A DNA stretch of 64,000 bases from Salminus brasiliensis (GCF_030463535.1 NC_132901.1:8314959-8378958); one strand, 5' to 3'. Shown: positions 1-12,084, numbered from the stretch's first letter. A program made the numbers and translations. The notes: generated by a model from the sequence alone, not told the origin.

Positions 1-748
1 ATGGTGAGATTCGAGCGAGCAAGAATAGATTCATAGATATTTTTTTGATGTAGAGGGTCGGAGCAATGCAAAAGGACGAGGGTAGAGTAAGTCAAATAGT
101 ATGGCGGTCAAAGGCCTCAGTTTTATGATGAAGGTGGATTGAGTTAAAGTGACGGTGAGCTTAAGCCTTTGCCTTAGGATACAAAGGAAGGTTCAGTAAA
201 AGTGAGTTTCAACATTAGCCATCAGCCTCATGATTTGGATACACATGGCCTCGGCCTACTGAGGAATGCACATCTAAGTAGAATGGTCATGACTGCATGG
301 AATGGGTTAAATGAAAGTAAAAGTTTAAAAATAATAATTTGGTGTGTTGCTTATTGAGATAGAGGGAGGGATGGGGTTAATTTGTTTTAGGACAAGAATG
401 AGATTGGAGTTGTTTCATGTGAGGGGTTCGAATGAGGATGGGGAGTGATTTTGTATAATGGTTGGAGGAAGGATGGGGTTATTTTATTTAGGGTTGGAGA
501 GAGAAAATGGTTATTTTCTATTAGGGTTAAAATGAAAAATGGGGTTTTAGGGTTTAAATGAGCTTGGGTTTATTTTGTATTGGGGTTAGAGTGAAGGTGC
601 AGTTATTTTGTATTAGGCTTGAAAAAGGGCATGATAGTTTTATGTTATGTTTAGAATAAGTTTTGTCTTTTTTTTTTTGTTATTTTGTTTTTTGTGTTTT
701 AGGGTTGGGGGGGTGTATGCAGTTATTTTGTGTTAGGGTTAGTATGAG
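1..748. repeat. G-rich satellite unit flanking the histone cluster (left copy)
   Basis: This stretch matches 14796-15541 almost base for base in direct orientation; the offset drifts by only about 2 bp over 748 bp. The homology ends at AGTATGAG, after which this copy runs into the H1 upstream region. The unit contains imperfect internal sub-repeats of the type GGGGTTATTTT..TTAGGGTTGG, so TTAGGG-like words recur although it is not a telomeric array. No convincing coding capacity is seen. It is probably the end of a repeat unit lying further left. Confidence 0.9.
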
Positions 749-1406
749 ATTTTTGGCTATGGTATATTGGGTGTGTTACGAGTGCGTATTAGGGGACCTA
801 TGGAGATCCGTTCCGAGTGTGGAAGCGCCGGTGACAAAGACGCATCGACGGTGGAAGTCATACTGCGCACACACGGCAACACTGTGCTTTACACACTCCT
901 CAAGGTCGCCTTGCACGACGAGCAAAACAACGCACCCACGTCTCGGATGCCCAGCACGCTCTCGACGAGGCTCTCCTCCAACGCACCGGATAACACTCGC
1001 CCAGTTCGTGGCACCTTTTGTCGCCGTTTTCCACCGATTAGCACGCCAAATGCGCCGCCGCCCGTTCGGCACGCCGGTAGCGTGGCACGCTTCGGTGAGC
1101 GCCGTATTAAACGCGGCGTCGTTACGCTGCCCTTCCCGTCTTCTCAACACACGGTGGAGCCTCTCGGAGACGAAAGAGCATTTCTACGCTCGCCAAGTTG
1201 AGCTTTCACCCATATTTCGCTCGACAAACGCCGAGAGAAAACACAAGTGCGAGACTGTCGCTGCCACACGGCTGTGCGGCATCGAGCGAGTTGAGTCTAC
1301 AACGTTCTCATGTGGCTTTTAAGGGCCGGCCCCCTCGCTGCAGCGGGAGGTTCTACAGAACGCTGCAGCAGATTGTGCTCACTCGCGCTCACAGCAAAGC
1401 AGAACA
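749..1406 (+). promoter_or_regulatory. Histone H1 upstream region with H1 box
   Basis: GC-rich sequence between the satellite end and the H1 start codon. AAACACA at 1239-1245 matches the H1-box element known from vertebrate H1 promoters. A TATA-like CTTTTAAGG lies at 1316-1324, about 85 bp before the ATG. Overlapping open frames here are unlikely to be genes because none resembles a known protein and they run into the promoter. Confidence 0.6.
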
Positions 1407-2030
1407 ATGGCAGAAGTCGCTCCAGCCCCAGCCGCCTCGGCGCCCGCCAAGGCCTCCAAGAAGAAGGCCGCCGCCCGCCCCAAGAAAGCCGGCCCCAGCG
1501 TGGGCGAGCTCATCGTCAAGGCCGTCTCGGCTTCCAAGGAGAGGAGCGGCGTGTCTCTCGCCGCCCTGAAGAAAGCCCTGGCTGCCGGCGGCTACGACGT
1601 CGAGAAGAACAACTCACGCGTTAAGCTCGCCGTCAAGAGCCTCGTCACCAAGGGCACTCTGGTGCAGACCAAAGGCACCGGCGCGTCGGGCTCTTTCAAG
1701 CTTAACAAGAAGCAGACCGAGGCAAAGAAGAAGCCGGCCGCCAAGAAACCGGCACCTAAAGCTAAGAAGCCGGCCGCCAAGAAACCAGCCGCGGCCAAGA
1801 AGCCCAAGAAGGTAGCAGCCAAGAAACCCACTGCGGCTAAGAAATCCCCCAAGAAGGCCAAGAAGCCCGTCGCGGCCGCTAAGAAGGCAGCGAAGAGCCC
1901 CAAGAAGGCCAAGAAGCCGGCGGCTCCCAAAAAGGCGACCAAGAGCCCAAAGAAAGCCAAAACGGTCAAGCCTAAAGCAGCTAAGCCCAAGGCGGCGAAG
2001 GCGAAAAAGGCTGCCCCTAAGAAGAAGTAA
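1407..2030 (+). CDS. Linker histone H1 (replication-dependent)
   Basis: Encodes a 207-residue linker histone that binds nucleosomal linker DNA and compacts chromatin in the nucleus. The N-terminal tail (1-28) is rich in Ala, Pro and Lys. A winged-helix globular domain spans about 29-100, beginning [12 protein letters not shown] and ending GSFKLNKK. The C-terminal tail is almost entirely Lys, Ala and Pro and carries three SPKK motifs at 147-150, 164-167 and 180-183, the usual CDK phosphorylation and DNA-contact motif. The length is typical of vertebrate somatic H1. There is no intron, and a histone stem-loop follows the stop by 44 nt. First gene of the cluster, same strand as the four core histones. 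Confidence 0.98.
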   Translation: MAEVAPAPAASAPAKASKKKAAARPKKAGPSVGELIVKAVSASKERSGVSLAALKKALAAGGYDVEKNNSRVKLAVKSLVTKGTLVQTKGTGASGSFKLNKKQTEAKKKPAAKKPAPKAKKPAAKKPAAAKKPKKVAAKKPTAAKKSPKKAKKPVAAAKKAAKSPKKAKKPAAPKKATKSPKKAKTVKPKAAKPKAAKAKKAAPKKK

Positions 2031-2073
2031 ACAGTAACGCCGTTTACCTTCATGTCTTGTTTCTCTATTCAAC

Positions 2074-2089
2074 GGCTCTTTTAAGAGCC
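2074..2089 (+). terminator. Histone mRNA 3' stem-loop (H1)
   Basis: GGCTCTTTTAAGAGCC forms a 6-bp stem with a 4-nt loop and is followed by ACCCA. This is the SLBP-bound processing signal of replication-dependent histone mRNAs. A purine-rich tract about 12 nt downstream (CATAAAAAAAACAG) sits where the U7 snRNA-binding element is expected. Confidence 0.97.
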
Positions 2090-2450
2090 ACCCACAGTTT
2101 CATAAAAAAAACAGCTTTTTTCCCCCCCTTGTTACTGCATAATGAATTGATTGTTAAAAAAAAAAAAAAAAAACACTTAACACAAAAATAGCTCTCATTA
2201 GTTTCCCCACACAATAATTATATATGATCAATATATATATATATTTTTGGTTTGGTCATACGTGTTACATTTGAGCGGGAAAGGGAAAGAAAACGCGGGG
2301 CACGAGTGGGGGTAAATGTTTCTTTCTTTAACCCGTTTTCTTTCTTCCTTTCTCTCTCTCGCTCACACAGACACACAGCACGAGAGGAGGAGGGGGTCGG
2401 GTAGGAAAGCGAGCAGAGGTGGGAGGACGCTAGAGTCTGACGGCGGAAAT
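2090..2450. other. H1-H2A intergenic spacer
   Basis: AT-rich spacer with an 18-base A run at 2156-2173, a short (AT)n near 2231-2243 and a CT-rich stretch at 2338-2366. No gene is seen. Confidence 0.6.
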
Positions 2451-2964
<514 letters not shown>

Positions 2965-2998
2965 ATTGGCGCTCTCCGTTGATTTATCTATACACAAA

Positions 2999-3014
2999 GG
3001 CTCTTTTAAGAGCC
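2999..3014 (+). terminator. Histone mRNA 3' stem-loop (H2A)
   Basis: Identical 16-nt GGCTCTTTTAAGAGCC hairpin followed by ACCCA. The downstream tract CTAAGAAAAG is a good candidate for U7 pairing. Confidence 0.97.
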
Positions 3015-3400
3015 ACCCATTTTTTCTAAGAAAAGTGCTGCTCCTTTACAAACAACACTACATATTCTTCACGTGATTTCCAACTGCATAAAAAAATAAT
3101 AGCTTTATGAACCGAGTTATTATATAAACACACTGCCATGCAATACACAATTGCCCTTTTTCATATATTTCACGTACTGAGATCAACACCCTATGCATAT
3201 GTGCATGTATACACACATTCTCTCGCTCTCTCTCACACACACACACACACACAGTGTGTTTAATGTTCGCTGTAATGTACAGTACATTGATTAGTTTGAT
3301 CATATTATTGTTCTTATTATTATATATTCTTTTAATGCTTTTTTTTTCTTTGTTGTTTTGTATTACAGGAGCCCGCCGTTTTGCTTTTAGGTTTGAAAAG
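3015..3400. other. H2A-H3 spacer with (CA)n microsatellite
   Basis: AT-rich spacer containing a CT-rich tract and a (CA)n run at about 3233-3253. No gene is supported; the open frames on both strands here are low-complexity. Confidence 0.6.
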
Positions 3401-3404
3401 AAGA

Positions 3405-3977
<573 letters not shown>

Positions 3978-4012
3978 ACAGAGCGCTTCGACGTTTACCT
4001 GAAATACCCAAC

Positions 4013-4028
4013 GGCTCTTTTAAGAGCC
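4013..4028 (+). terminator. Histone mRNA 3' stem-loop (H3)
   Basis: Identical 16-nt hairpin followed by ACCTA, one base different from the other genes. A purine-rich downstream element is less obvious here (GCCGAAACAGCAAA). Confidence 0.96.
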
Positions 4029-4639
4029 ACCTACCCGTGTCCGCGCCGAAACAGCAAATGTCCGCCTCACCTCGGTGTTGCGTTTATATAATGTAAGGCT
4101 ATTATGACGCGCGCGCGCTTCTAAGTTCCATAGGGCTGCGCGAGCAAAACCAGCCGTAAGACAGTGGTTGTAAAGTTTAGCAAAAAAAACAACTAATATA
4201 TATGTGTATATATATTATAACGTTTTGTACAACATTTCACATCAAAATCGCCATATTTAACATGTGTTTTAATACATATTAATACGTTTCTTTAAATACC
4301 TATCAATATGATTATACATATTTAATAGTTTGGAAACAGTTCATTCACCCCAGCAAAAAGTTGAAGCCACTGCTACTTCAGTAGAACACTACACTTTACA
4401 CTATGTAGTGTTTAGGCCGGTTTTGGCCTATTACAAACGGCATTTGACATGGATGGAGCGTGGATCCCACCGCGTGGTGAAACTATACAACTGCAAGCAC
4501 AGTTTCAGAGAGCAATGTATGTGTATATTTATATAATGAGAGCTTGATTTTGGGTACCTACGTTTCATACATATGCAAAATGAGTTTGATTCCATAGAGA
4601 GTAAGCGAGACCAGCTGTGGGGCCGCAGTAAAGGAGTTA
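4029..4639. other. AT-rich start of the H3-H4 gap with one repeat-core copy
   Basis: AT-rich sequence with no gene. At about 4440-4500 a diverged copy of a repeat core, ATGGATGGAGCGTGGAT followed by a CGTGGTG-type word, is present. The same core recurs at least eight times in the window. Confidence 0.5.
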
Positions 4640-5790
4640 AGTGTATATTCCGGAGAGGACCACCGTTGTTGTGGGAACGCAGACATATGTCATGGATGGA
4701 GCGTGGATGCCATCGTGTGGTCAAACTAGGCAAATGCAAACGTTAACTACGTAGATTTATTCGTGTATGTGTGTGAATGTAACAGCTTTTTTCATTTGAT
4801 AGATGGTTGTGAACTCCAGTACGTCTACTAAATCATTTGTATTGCGGTGTTATTTTGGTTAGTGTTTTTTAAAGTACATTTTAAAAAATGTTTCTATTGA
4901 AGCATACTTCAGTTCAGGGCATTTTAGTAGCCAGCATGGTTACCAGTTCTCATGCTGCCAGGCAATGAAATGGAAACTTAATTTAGGGTAATTTTATACA
5001 CATTAAATATGATTGTTAACTGCACCAACAAATCTAAAAAGTAATTACGTGTCTTACGTGATGATTTTCGTTTGGGCTTGGGTTTCATTTCAACAATATG
5101 CTAACGATAACATACTCCAGACTGTATAATCTCCTTCCACAACTAGATAAAATGTCTTGTTTTGAAGAACGCTTGATAGAAGTCTTTAATAAAGGCACTT
5201 TATTAGCCATCATGACAACCAAACAGCATGCAGTTATGTAAAAAGCCACCAATTTACTCACTGCTAGAAGCCATTGAGACAAACTATAGAGTAGTGCACT
5301 TCTATGTAGGACCTTTATTTCCTTTTCTTTAGAGCCCTTAAACTCTGTGTATTAGCTTATATTGAGGTTACCATAATAATCATAAATCAGTAAAAAACAC
5401 CGCTCATCTGCTATCAAGACCTGACCGAGGAGCTGGAGGCCAGTGGAGCAAAGCTAAAATATGGAAAAGCATACGCACCCTCAAATTGGTGCAAAAAAAA
5501 ATAAATAATAATTTTAATCATTCAAGGCATAGGTAAGTAACAAATGAATACAAAAGTGCTAACAAAAGTGAATGAAAAGCCAGCCGTACTCACTTGTGAA
5601 TTCGCTTTTTTGATTTTGCTTCTTTAAACGTCTCTGTGGACCAAAAAAAAAAGATTAATTGTTTTACATTTTAACCACACGATGGCATCCACGCTCCATT
5701 TACGTACTATGACCACAGACTTAAAGCTTAGCCCTGAAACTCCATCAGAAGCCTAAAAGACTTGACTAGAGAAGTGCACTTCTGTGTAGT
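4640..5790. repeat. ~1.2 kb interspersed repeat, copy A
   Basis: Collinear with 5840-6960. Shared blocks include GTCATGGATGGAGCGTGGAT then CCATCGTGTGGTCAAACT, a GTGTGTGAATGT..CAGCTTTT block, an ACTCCAGACTGTAT block, AACACCGCTCATCTGCTATC and AGCCCTGAAACTCCATCAGA. The copy ends with an inverted version of the starting core (GATGGCATCCACGCTCCATT near 5685), so it has inverted-repeat-like ends. No coding capacity is seen. It is probably a non-autonomous DNA transposon, by inference. Confidence 0.7.
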
Positions 5791-5839
5791 GTATACAGTG
5801 TAAGGGATTTAGGAAGTGCCCTATTGCAAACGTCACCGT

Positions 5840-6960
5840 TGTTTTGGTATCGTGGATATATGTCATGGATGGAGCGTGGATGCCATCGTGTGGTCAAACT
5901 CGCAAATGCAAACGCTAAAAACATAGATGTATACGTGTATGTGTGTGAATGTTACAGCTTTTACATATGACAGATGGTTGTGAACTCCAGTAAGTCTACT
6001 AAGATCTACCAAGGAACATTTGGGCATTTTAGTAGCCAGCATGATAACCAGTTGTCATGCTACCAGGCAATGAAAACTTAATTTAGGGCACTGCAATTTT
6101 TATACACATTAAATATGATTGTTAACTGCACCAATACATCTAAAAAGTCATTACATGTCTTGCGGGATGATTTTTGTTTGGGTTTTAACAATATGCTAAT
6201 GATAAAGTAGGACAGAAATTATTTTTACTCCAGACTGTATTACCTCCTTCCACAACTCGATCAAATGGCTTTAGATAAAGAATCCTTGATAGAAGCATTC
6301 TTTATTTAAGGCACTTTTTTATCAGTTAGGTAAAAAGCCAACAATTCGCTCACTACTATAAGCCATTGAGACAAACTGTAGAGTAGTGCAATTCTATGAA
6401 TGACGTTTTTCCCCTCCCCCTTTAGAGCCCTTAAATTCTATGCTGTATGGTTATGTGTATGTATGTATGCATCAGCTTATATTGAGGTTAACATAATAAT
6501 CATAAATCAATAAAGAACACCGCTCATCTGCTATCAAGACCTGACTAAGGAGCTAGAGGCCAGTGGAGCAAAGCTACAATTACGAAAAGCATACGCACCA
6601 TCGGTGCAAAAAAATCATTTTAACCTGCCAGGTTTAGGTCAGAGACTTTCTTCAAGGCATAGGTAAGTAAGAAATGAATACAAAAGTGCTAACAAAAGTG
6701 TATCAAAAGCCAGCCGTACTCACTTGTGAATTAGCTTTTTTGTGCTTCTCAAATTGAACTCTTTCTCTTCTTTCTGATTTTGCTTCTTTAAATGTCTCTG
6801 TGGACCAAGAAAAAAAAAAACTAAAAAAAAAGATGAATTGTTTTATATTTTGCAGATTTACATTTTGACCACCAGATGGCATCCACGCTCCATTCACGTA
6901 CTACGACAACAGACTTAAAGCTTAGCCCTGAAACTCCATCAGAAGCCTAAGGGGTAGGTC
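5840..6960. repeat. ~1.2 kb interspersed repeat, copy B
   Basis: Direct repeat of 4640-5790 with scattered indels. The forward core lies at about 5869-5905 and the inverted core at about 6875-6900. An open frame on the - strand at 6703-6897 is not a gene; it lies within the repeat and has no recognisable domain. Confidence 0.7.
6471..6615 (+). repeat. Inverted repeat, left arm (145 bp)
   Basis: The sequence from ATCAGCTTATATTGAGGTTA to GCACCATCGGTGCAAAAAAA recurs in reverse complement at 7346-7491 with very few differences. The loop is about 730 bp. The left arm is part of repeat copy B. Confidence 0.88.
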
Positions 6961-7317
6961 TAGCCAAACTGCTTCCCCTCACCCTGACTTCATCATGAGC
7001 TCTACACTTACTTTGCTTACCACAATGTCTTTCCATATTTCTTTATCATCCACTAACTGCAACATATGATAAAAGCAACATTACTTAAAGCAACATTAAC
7101 TCCCTCTGTGTTTATCTAATCTAGCATGACTTTTATTAGAAGATGTAAAGCGAGCCTGAGAAATCCAAGGGGTAAACATGTAGTTTTAGTTGGCCTCATT
7201 AGGAGCTTTTCCCTTGTATGCAATAATATACCATTTATTCGATTTGTGTTTGTTCTTTCTTTCTTTAAATGTCTCTGTGGACACTATATCTTTAACTTGT
7301 AGTGTATTAGATTAACG

Positions 7318-7337
7318 ACTACAATTCCCATGATGCC
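7318..7337 (+). promoter_or_regulatory. ZNF143/Staf-like motif
   Basis: ACTACAATTCCCATGATGCC closely matches the published ZNF143 (Staf) consensus ACTACAATTCCCAGAATGC, an element known from vertebrate promoters. The match is seen directly; activity is inferred. The same 20-mer is repeated at 8691-8710. Confidence 0.5.
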
Positions 7338-7345
7338 TAACTAAA

Positions 7346-7491
7346 GATTTTTTTGCACCGATGGTGCGTATGCTTTTCGTAATTGTAGCTTTGCTCCACT
7401 GGCCTCTAGCTCCTTAGTCAGGTCTTGATAGCAGATGAGCGGTGTTCTTTATTGATTTATGATTATTATGTTAACCTCAATATAAGCTGAT
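7346..7491 (-). repeat. Inverted repeat, right arm (146 bp)
   Basis: Reverse complement of 6471-6615. It lies immediately after an ACTACAATTCCCATGATGCC motif, so the inverted copy appears to be inserted next to a promoter-like element. Confidence 0.88.
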
Positions 7492-8059
7492 AAAACCTTG
7501 CCAAATAAAATTATTTTTGCACAGATTTAATTGTGTGGGTATGAGACATGTTAGTATTATTCCTACATTCACTTCTCATTGGTGAAGATCTTCTCTAATG
7601 GCCAATGTCAGTGTTAACACTTTACTGTACATCCTATACATTTGCACTCCTGGACACTACTAACACTTTATTATTATTACTTAATAATACAGTGTTATTA
7701 TTAAATTTTTATGTATCGTCATCTGTCCACTTCATTTCTTATTTTTCATAACTGCACTGTCCTTCATCTGCAGTTAGTTTCAAATGCATTTTCACATGTA
7801 TTCTATTTATCTGTCTATCTATCTATCTTGCAGTGTGGGTTCTAACTAGACAAAGGACTCCAAAAGTCATGTTTGTGTTTTTAAACCACAGTATTGACTT
7901 TGTCCTCATGTAACTCATGTATAGTGTAACTGGGTATCTCAGTATCTTCACCTGGATTTATTGATCCAAAACTGTAGTTTAGTGATGTCAAGGTTCAAAT
8001 GTTTAAAGTCATGTCATGTTGAATGTTGTGAGGGAATACGTCTGAAAATATATGGAACC

Positions 8060-8350
8060 TGGCCTGGCAGATTCATATTCTGACCACCAGATGGCATCAC
8101 TACTCCATTCACGTTCTGCAACTACATAGTCTTAGGGCCTAGCCCTGAAACTCCATCAGAAGCCTAAGAGGTAGGTCCAGCCGAACTGCTACCACTCATC
8201 CTGACTTCATCATGAGCTTTACACTTACTTTGCTCACCACAATTTATTTCCTTCCTTTCTCTTCCACTAACTGCTAACCAATATGACTTTAGAAGAAGAT
8301 TTATTAGAAGATGTATAGTGAAAACCTGAGGAATCCAAATGGTGTGGGTT
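8060..8350. repeat. Partial third copy of the interspersed repeat
   Basis: Matches about 6860-7180, including the inverted core (GACCACCAGATGGCATC), AGCCCTGAAACTCCATCAGA and CCTGACTTCATCATGAGCT. More diverged than copies A and B. Confidence 0.65.
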
Positions 8351-8405
8351 TAGTTTAAGTTGGCCTTGTTTTATTTTATGTGCAGAAATATGTCAGTGGT
8401 GGTGG

Positions 8406-8406
<1 letters not shown>

Positions 8407-8496
<90 letters not shown>
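8407..8496. repeat. Compound (TG)n(AG)n microsatellite
   Basis: About 24 TG units (8407-8454) followed by about 21 AG units (8455-8496). It can form Z-DNA or purine-triplex structures, and length variation is expected. Confidence 0.97.
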
Positions 8497-8500
<4 letters not shown>

Positions 8501-8690
8501 ATGCATACTTATTCAATCTGACAGAAAATACAAACCCTGTACTGGTTTGTGTTTGAGCAATATGTGTTGACAAAGAAAAAAAGAACAAATTACTGGTTGA
8601 ATCTATAAAACACTATGCTTCCTTTAAGTGTGTCTATGTCAATGTGTCAATGACACAATGTGTCTTTATCCTGTAGTGTCAAGATCAAGG

Positions 8691-8710
8691 ACTACAATTC
8701 CCATGATGCC
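8691..8710 (+). promoter_or_regulatory. ZNF143/Staf-like motif, second copy
   Basis: The identical 20-mer ACTACAATTCCCATGATGCC. It precedes the candidate exon at 9321 by about 0.6 kb, and a CACGTG E-box lies at about 8760-8765. Confidence 0.5.
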
Positions 8711-8951
8711 TAACTACAAGTTCAGCCTATTGACACACGTGCCATGTATTAGGACTAATCACGTGTTGTTTTAGAACGTTTTCGAAAAGTATAGATGACG
8801 TACAGTGTTTTATTGATTCAACCATTCATGTGATCCGGCTCTTTAATTCTTGAATTTGATTTATTGTTGTACTGGGTTGTTGGCGTTGTATTTTCTAAAC
8901 GTTGCAAACCCTTTGTATGTGGATTTACTTGTTCAATATGTTGTCATGGAG

Positions 8952-9043
8952 CCTGTCTCTCTCTCTCTATCTCTGTCTATCTCTCTATGTATACATATCT
9001 ATCTACCTACCTACCTTCCTACCTACCACCCTCCCTCTCTTCA
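8952..9043. repeat. Degenerate (CT)n / (ATCT)n / (ACCT)n tract
   Basis: Simple-sequence pyrimidine tract moving from CTCT through ATCTATCT and ACCTACCT to CCTCCCTCT. It generates spurious open frames in two phases. Confidence 0.9.
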
Positions 9044-9320
9044 TCTAATGATGAAATCCGATAACTGCACGTCCAGTCACAGTAAAAAGTAAACCGTGTG
9101 CCATGGTGTACAGTAGTGGGCTGATCTCAGTGTGTGCTTGTTTTATGCTTGCAAGGTCGTAACCCTAGTACTAAATAGCCATTTATGTCATTTATTCAGG
9201 CATTCAGGTGCATTGAGGGAGGACACGTACTCTTGTCGTGTGTGTGTGTGAAATAATCGCTACGCACGTTAGAATGGCGTGATGTAGTGTGACTTTGTTG
9301 TATACGAGACCGAGGCGCAC

Positions 9321-9360
9321 ATGGCGACAGCCATCAGAGGGGAGTGGACGGCTGACCGAG
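9321..9360 (+). CDS. Possible orphan first exon (MATAIRGEWTADR)
   Basis: ATGGCGACAGCCATC opens a 13-codon frame that ends at CCGAG followed by GTATTT, a possible splice donor. The local sequence is CpG-richer than its surroundings and lies downstream of a ZNF143-like motif and an E-box. No downstream exon was recognised before H4. It may be a captured or abandoned first exon, or a chance frame. I do not recognise the peptide. Confidence 0.2.
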
Positions 9361-10437
9361 GTATTTGTCGTGTTAAGACCTATGTTAACTACTTTTAATG
9401 TTCATACATGTGAAACGTCGTCTTTACATGACGACATGTGAGTCATTACACTTTGCGTTGCTTTGTGGAATAGGCGTGAGCTGGAGACTGGACCTGGTCA
9501 GCTCCGTTGTGTCGCTGTTGGCACGATAACGTTTGCTAACTTGCCAAAAATGAAGTGGATACTGAAATCCGATAAGTCGATTTTGCGGAGAGCCTAAAGT
9601 TGTACACCCAGTCACAGCAAATCGACGTAGAACTGCCGTTGCTGGATCTATGTGTGGAGTTGTACATAGCTTGGAGCCAGCTTAACGATTAGCAGCGTGG
9701 CTAACTCGGCCAGCATAAACAGTAAAGCACAAATATGAGCCTAATTATGAGGGGTCATTATTTATTGACCACAGTGCAGTGCCACATGCGGAGTTGTAGC
9801 ATAAAAGTACGCAATACAGCCGTGATTTGTGGCTGTTGAGTGATTTGAGTTAACTTGCTTTTTCAGGTCCACACATGAGCTAACATAGCGATTAGCATGC
9901 TAGCTAACTCGGATGGTACAAACAATAGCATTACGCCAGCGAGTGTAAATACCTGTCAGATAAATACACACTCGCTCGAGTCAGTCAGGTTTTATTATGA
10001 AACCGTGTATATAGCTAGCAACATTTTATACGTTTACTGCCGTGGTTGAAATCGAGAAGCCACCTCGGAGAGTAGCATGATGGCTAGGTGTCTAAAAATT
10101 AATCACAAAAATAACGATATTACGGACACGTGCGTAGTTCTCTATATTGTTATTTGGAGCAAGTGAGGGAGAAACAGTCGTGCTTAAACCCGGCTACCAG
10201 CAGCGTATCTTCTGGTTTTCAGAGCTGGGCGGCCTGTGTAGCTTGCTAGCTAGTGTTTTGTTTACAAAAGATTATTTTCGTTATTAGCTAGTTGCCGAAA
10301 CGGCATCGGTCAACCGAAAAAACGAACAAACAAAAAAACAATGCAATTTCGCTCGTTGGCCAATAGTTAAACAGTAAAAAAGCTCAGAAAAAGCTATGAC
10401 ATTAGAACCGGAGTTGCACTGTCCAATTCCCAAGCAG
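9361..10437. other. Gap sequence without recognised genes
   Basis: Moderate-GC sequence with recurrent short words such as CTAGCTAACTCGG and GCGATTAGCATGC. No coding region or known repeat could be supported. Confidence 0.4.
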
Positions 10438-10499
10438 CTCACTACTCCCTATGGAGTGCACGGTGTCACGAAAAAACGCTGTGCACTAGGGAGTAGTGG
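10438..10499. mobile_element. Short MITE-like hairpin
   Basis: CACTACTCCCTATGGAGTGC is mirrored by GTGCACTAGGGAGTAGTG around an ~18-nt loop, giving a ~60 bp hairpin. The sequence type resembles small inverted-repeat elements common in fish genomes. A diverged copy of the window's repeat core (CATGGAGCATGGGGTGTCAT) follows at about 10543. Confidence 0.5.
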
Positions 10500-10585
10500 A
10501 GTGCGGTTTAGGATCGCCCCAGGTGTACGAAGGAAGACTTCATGCATGGAGCATGGGGTGTCATCCTGTGGTAAAACACGGAAAG

Positions 10586-10587
<2 letters not shown>

Positions 10588-10620
<33 letters not shown>
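10588..10620. repeat. (AT)n microsatellite
   Basis: Uninterrupted TA dinucleotides followed by ACACAC. It drives a spurious open frame containing IYIYIY. Confidence 0.95.
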
Positions 10621-10624
<4 letters not shown>

Positions 10625-11149
10625 TTGGCGTTATTATTGTAGTAATTGATTTTTAGAAAACAGTGCATAAATGTTTATTTACAAAGGCCACATGGCCCCT
10701 ATCCACTTCTTACAGTGACTCAAAGTAGGCTCATACACAGCCTCACTAAACAGTTCATCTTATGCCTAGGTCACTGAATTGTATGAATTTATTCAGTTAT
10801 TTATTTATTTAAGATTTCGCCATAAGACCAATCTATTTCAGAAATGATTTTAGCTCTTAATTGCAGTTTAGGTTACTTCGTCATTATATGGTCAAGCAGG
10901 TCTGGAGCTAGGCTGTAGGTTTCAAAGCTAAATCATGTTGAGTTAAAGTATTCACAGTGAAGGTTATGCATGATCCAAAGTGTGCTGCGTTATTTTGAAC
11001 ATGAGTACATCCAGAGAGAACGGAATTCTGGTTGACTGTATTTTGTATGGCTACCCACTCAGTGGCTATACAGCAAAACAAGCGTTCTGCACACGTACAG
11101 AGTATGAGGCGGAGCTGATGTACTGTGACGTCGCTCGGTTCCCTTGCTT

Positions 11150-11556
<407 letters not shown>

Positions 11557-11586
11557 ACGCTCGGCCTGAACAGCTCTAAACCCAAC

Positions 11587-11602
11587 GGCTCTTTTAAGAG
11601 CC
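11587..11602 (+). terminator. Histone mRNA 3' stem-loop (H4)
   Basis: Identical 16-nt hairpin followed by ACCCA. AGCAAAAGAGCC downstream is a plausible U7-pairing purine tract. Confidence 0.97.
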
Positions 11603-11769
11603 ACCCACAAATCCAGCAAAAGAGCCTGTTTCTAATCTTAGCTTGTTTGTTTCAAATAAGGCAGTCTCCCGGATACTCTGTATTAAGAATGTAATATACG
11701 GGAAGAGTACATATATGTTACTTTGTATATATGTATTGTTTTACACCCCCCCCCGTATGCGTTGGTAAA

Positions 11770-11885
11770 ATCAGAACTATACGTCTTAATAAATCCTGAT
11801 AGTCGCCGTCAACGCCGCTGTGGCGAAAAACAGATTAAGCCCTGTAGATTAAAAATGCGCGGGAAGGCGAACAAAGAGTTGATCA
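11770..11885. repeat. H4-H2B spacer direct repeat, copy 1
   Basis: Shares CGCCGTCAACGCCGCT-TGGCGAAAAA and AATGCGCGGG-AGGCGAACAAAGAG blocks with 12085-12205 in the same order. The two copies lie 315 bp apart, so this is a local spacer duplication. Confidence 0.85.
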
Positions 11886-12023
11886 TATTTGTTTGTTTCA
11901 ATAAAGTCAATGATGGTGGTTATGAATCTCCCGGTTACTTTGTTAAGAAGCTCATTTTCAGGAGGAAAAAACATAATTTATATATAATATTTAAATATAT
12001 ATATATATATATATATGACATTA

Positions 12024-12060
12024 TATTCTTATATAATAATGTGATTATTATATAAGAATA
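12024..12060. repeat. AT-rich perfect palindrome
   Basis: TATTCTTATATAATAAT and ATTATTATATAAGAATA are perfect 17-nt reverse complements around GTG. It follows a (TA)n run at about 11994-12016. A strong cruciform or hairpin candidate. Confidence 0.9.
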
Positions 12061-12084
12061 CATATTGTTTTCCATTTACCCCGT

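Noticed and set aside
1..748. Interstitial telomere array
   Set aside because: TTAGGG words occur but are not in pure tandem; the unit is a ~0.7 kb satellite.
663..1569. Overlapping + strand open frames upstream of H1
   Set aside because: They cross the satellite boundary and the H1 promoter, resemble no protein, and overlap the true H1 start in another frame.
1592..2072. Two long - strand open frames opposite H1 (Leu/Phe/Ala-rich)
   Set aside because: They are antisense shadows of the Lys/Ala-rich H1 tail and have no independent support.
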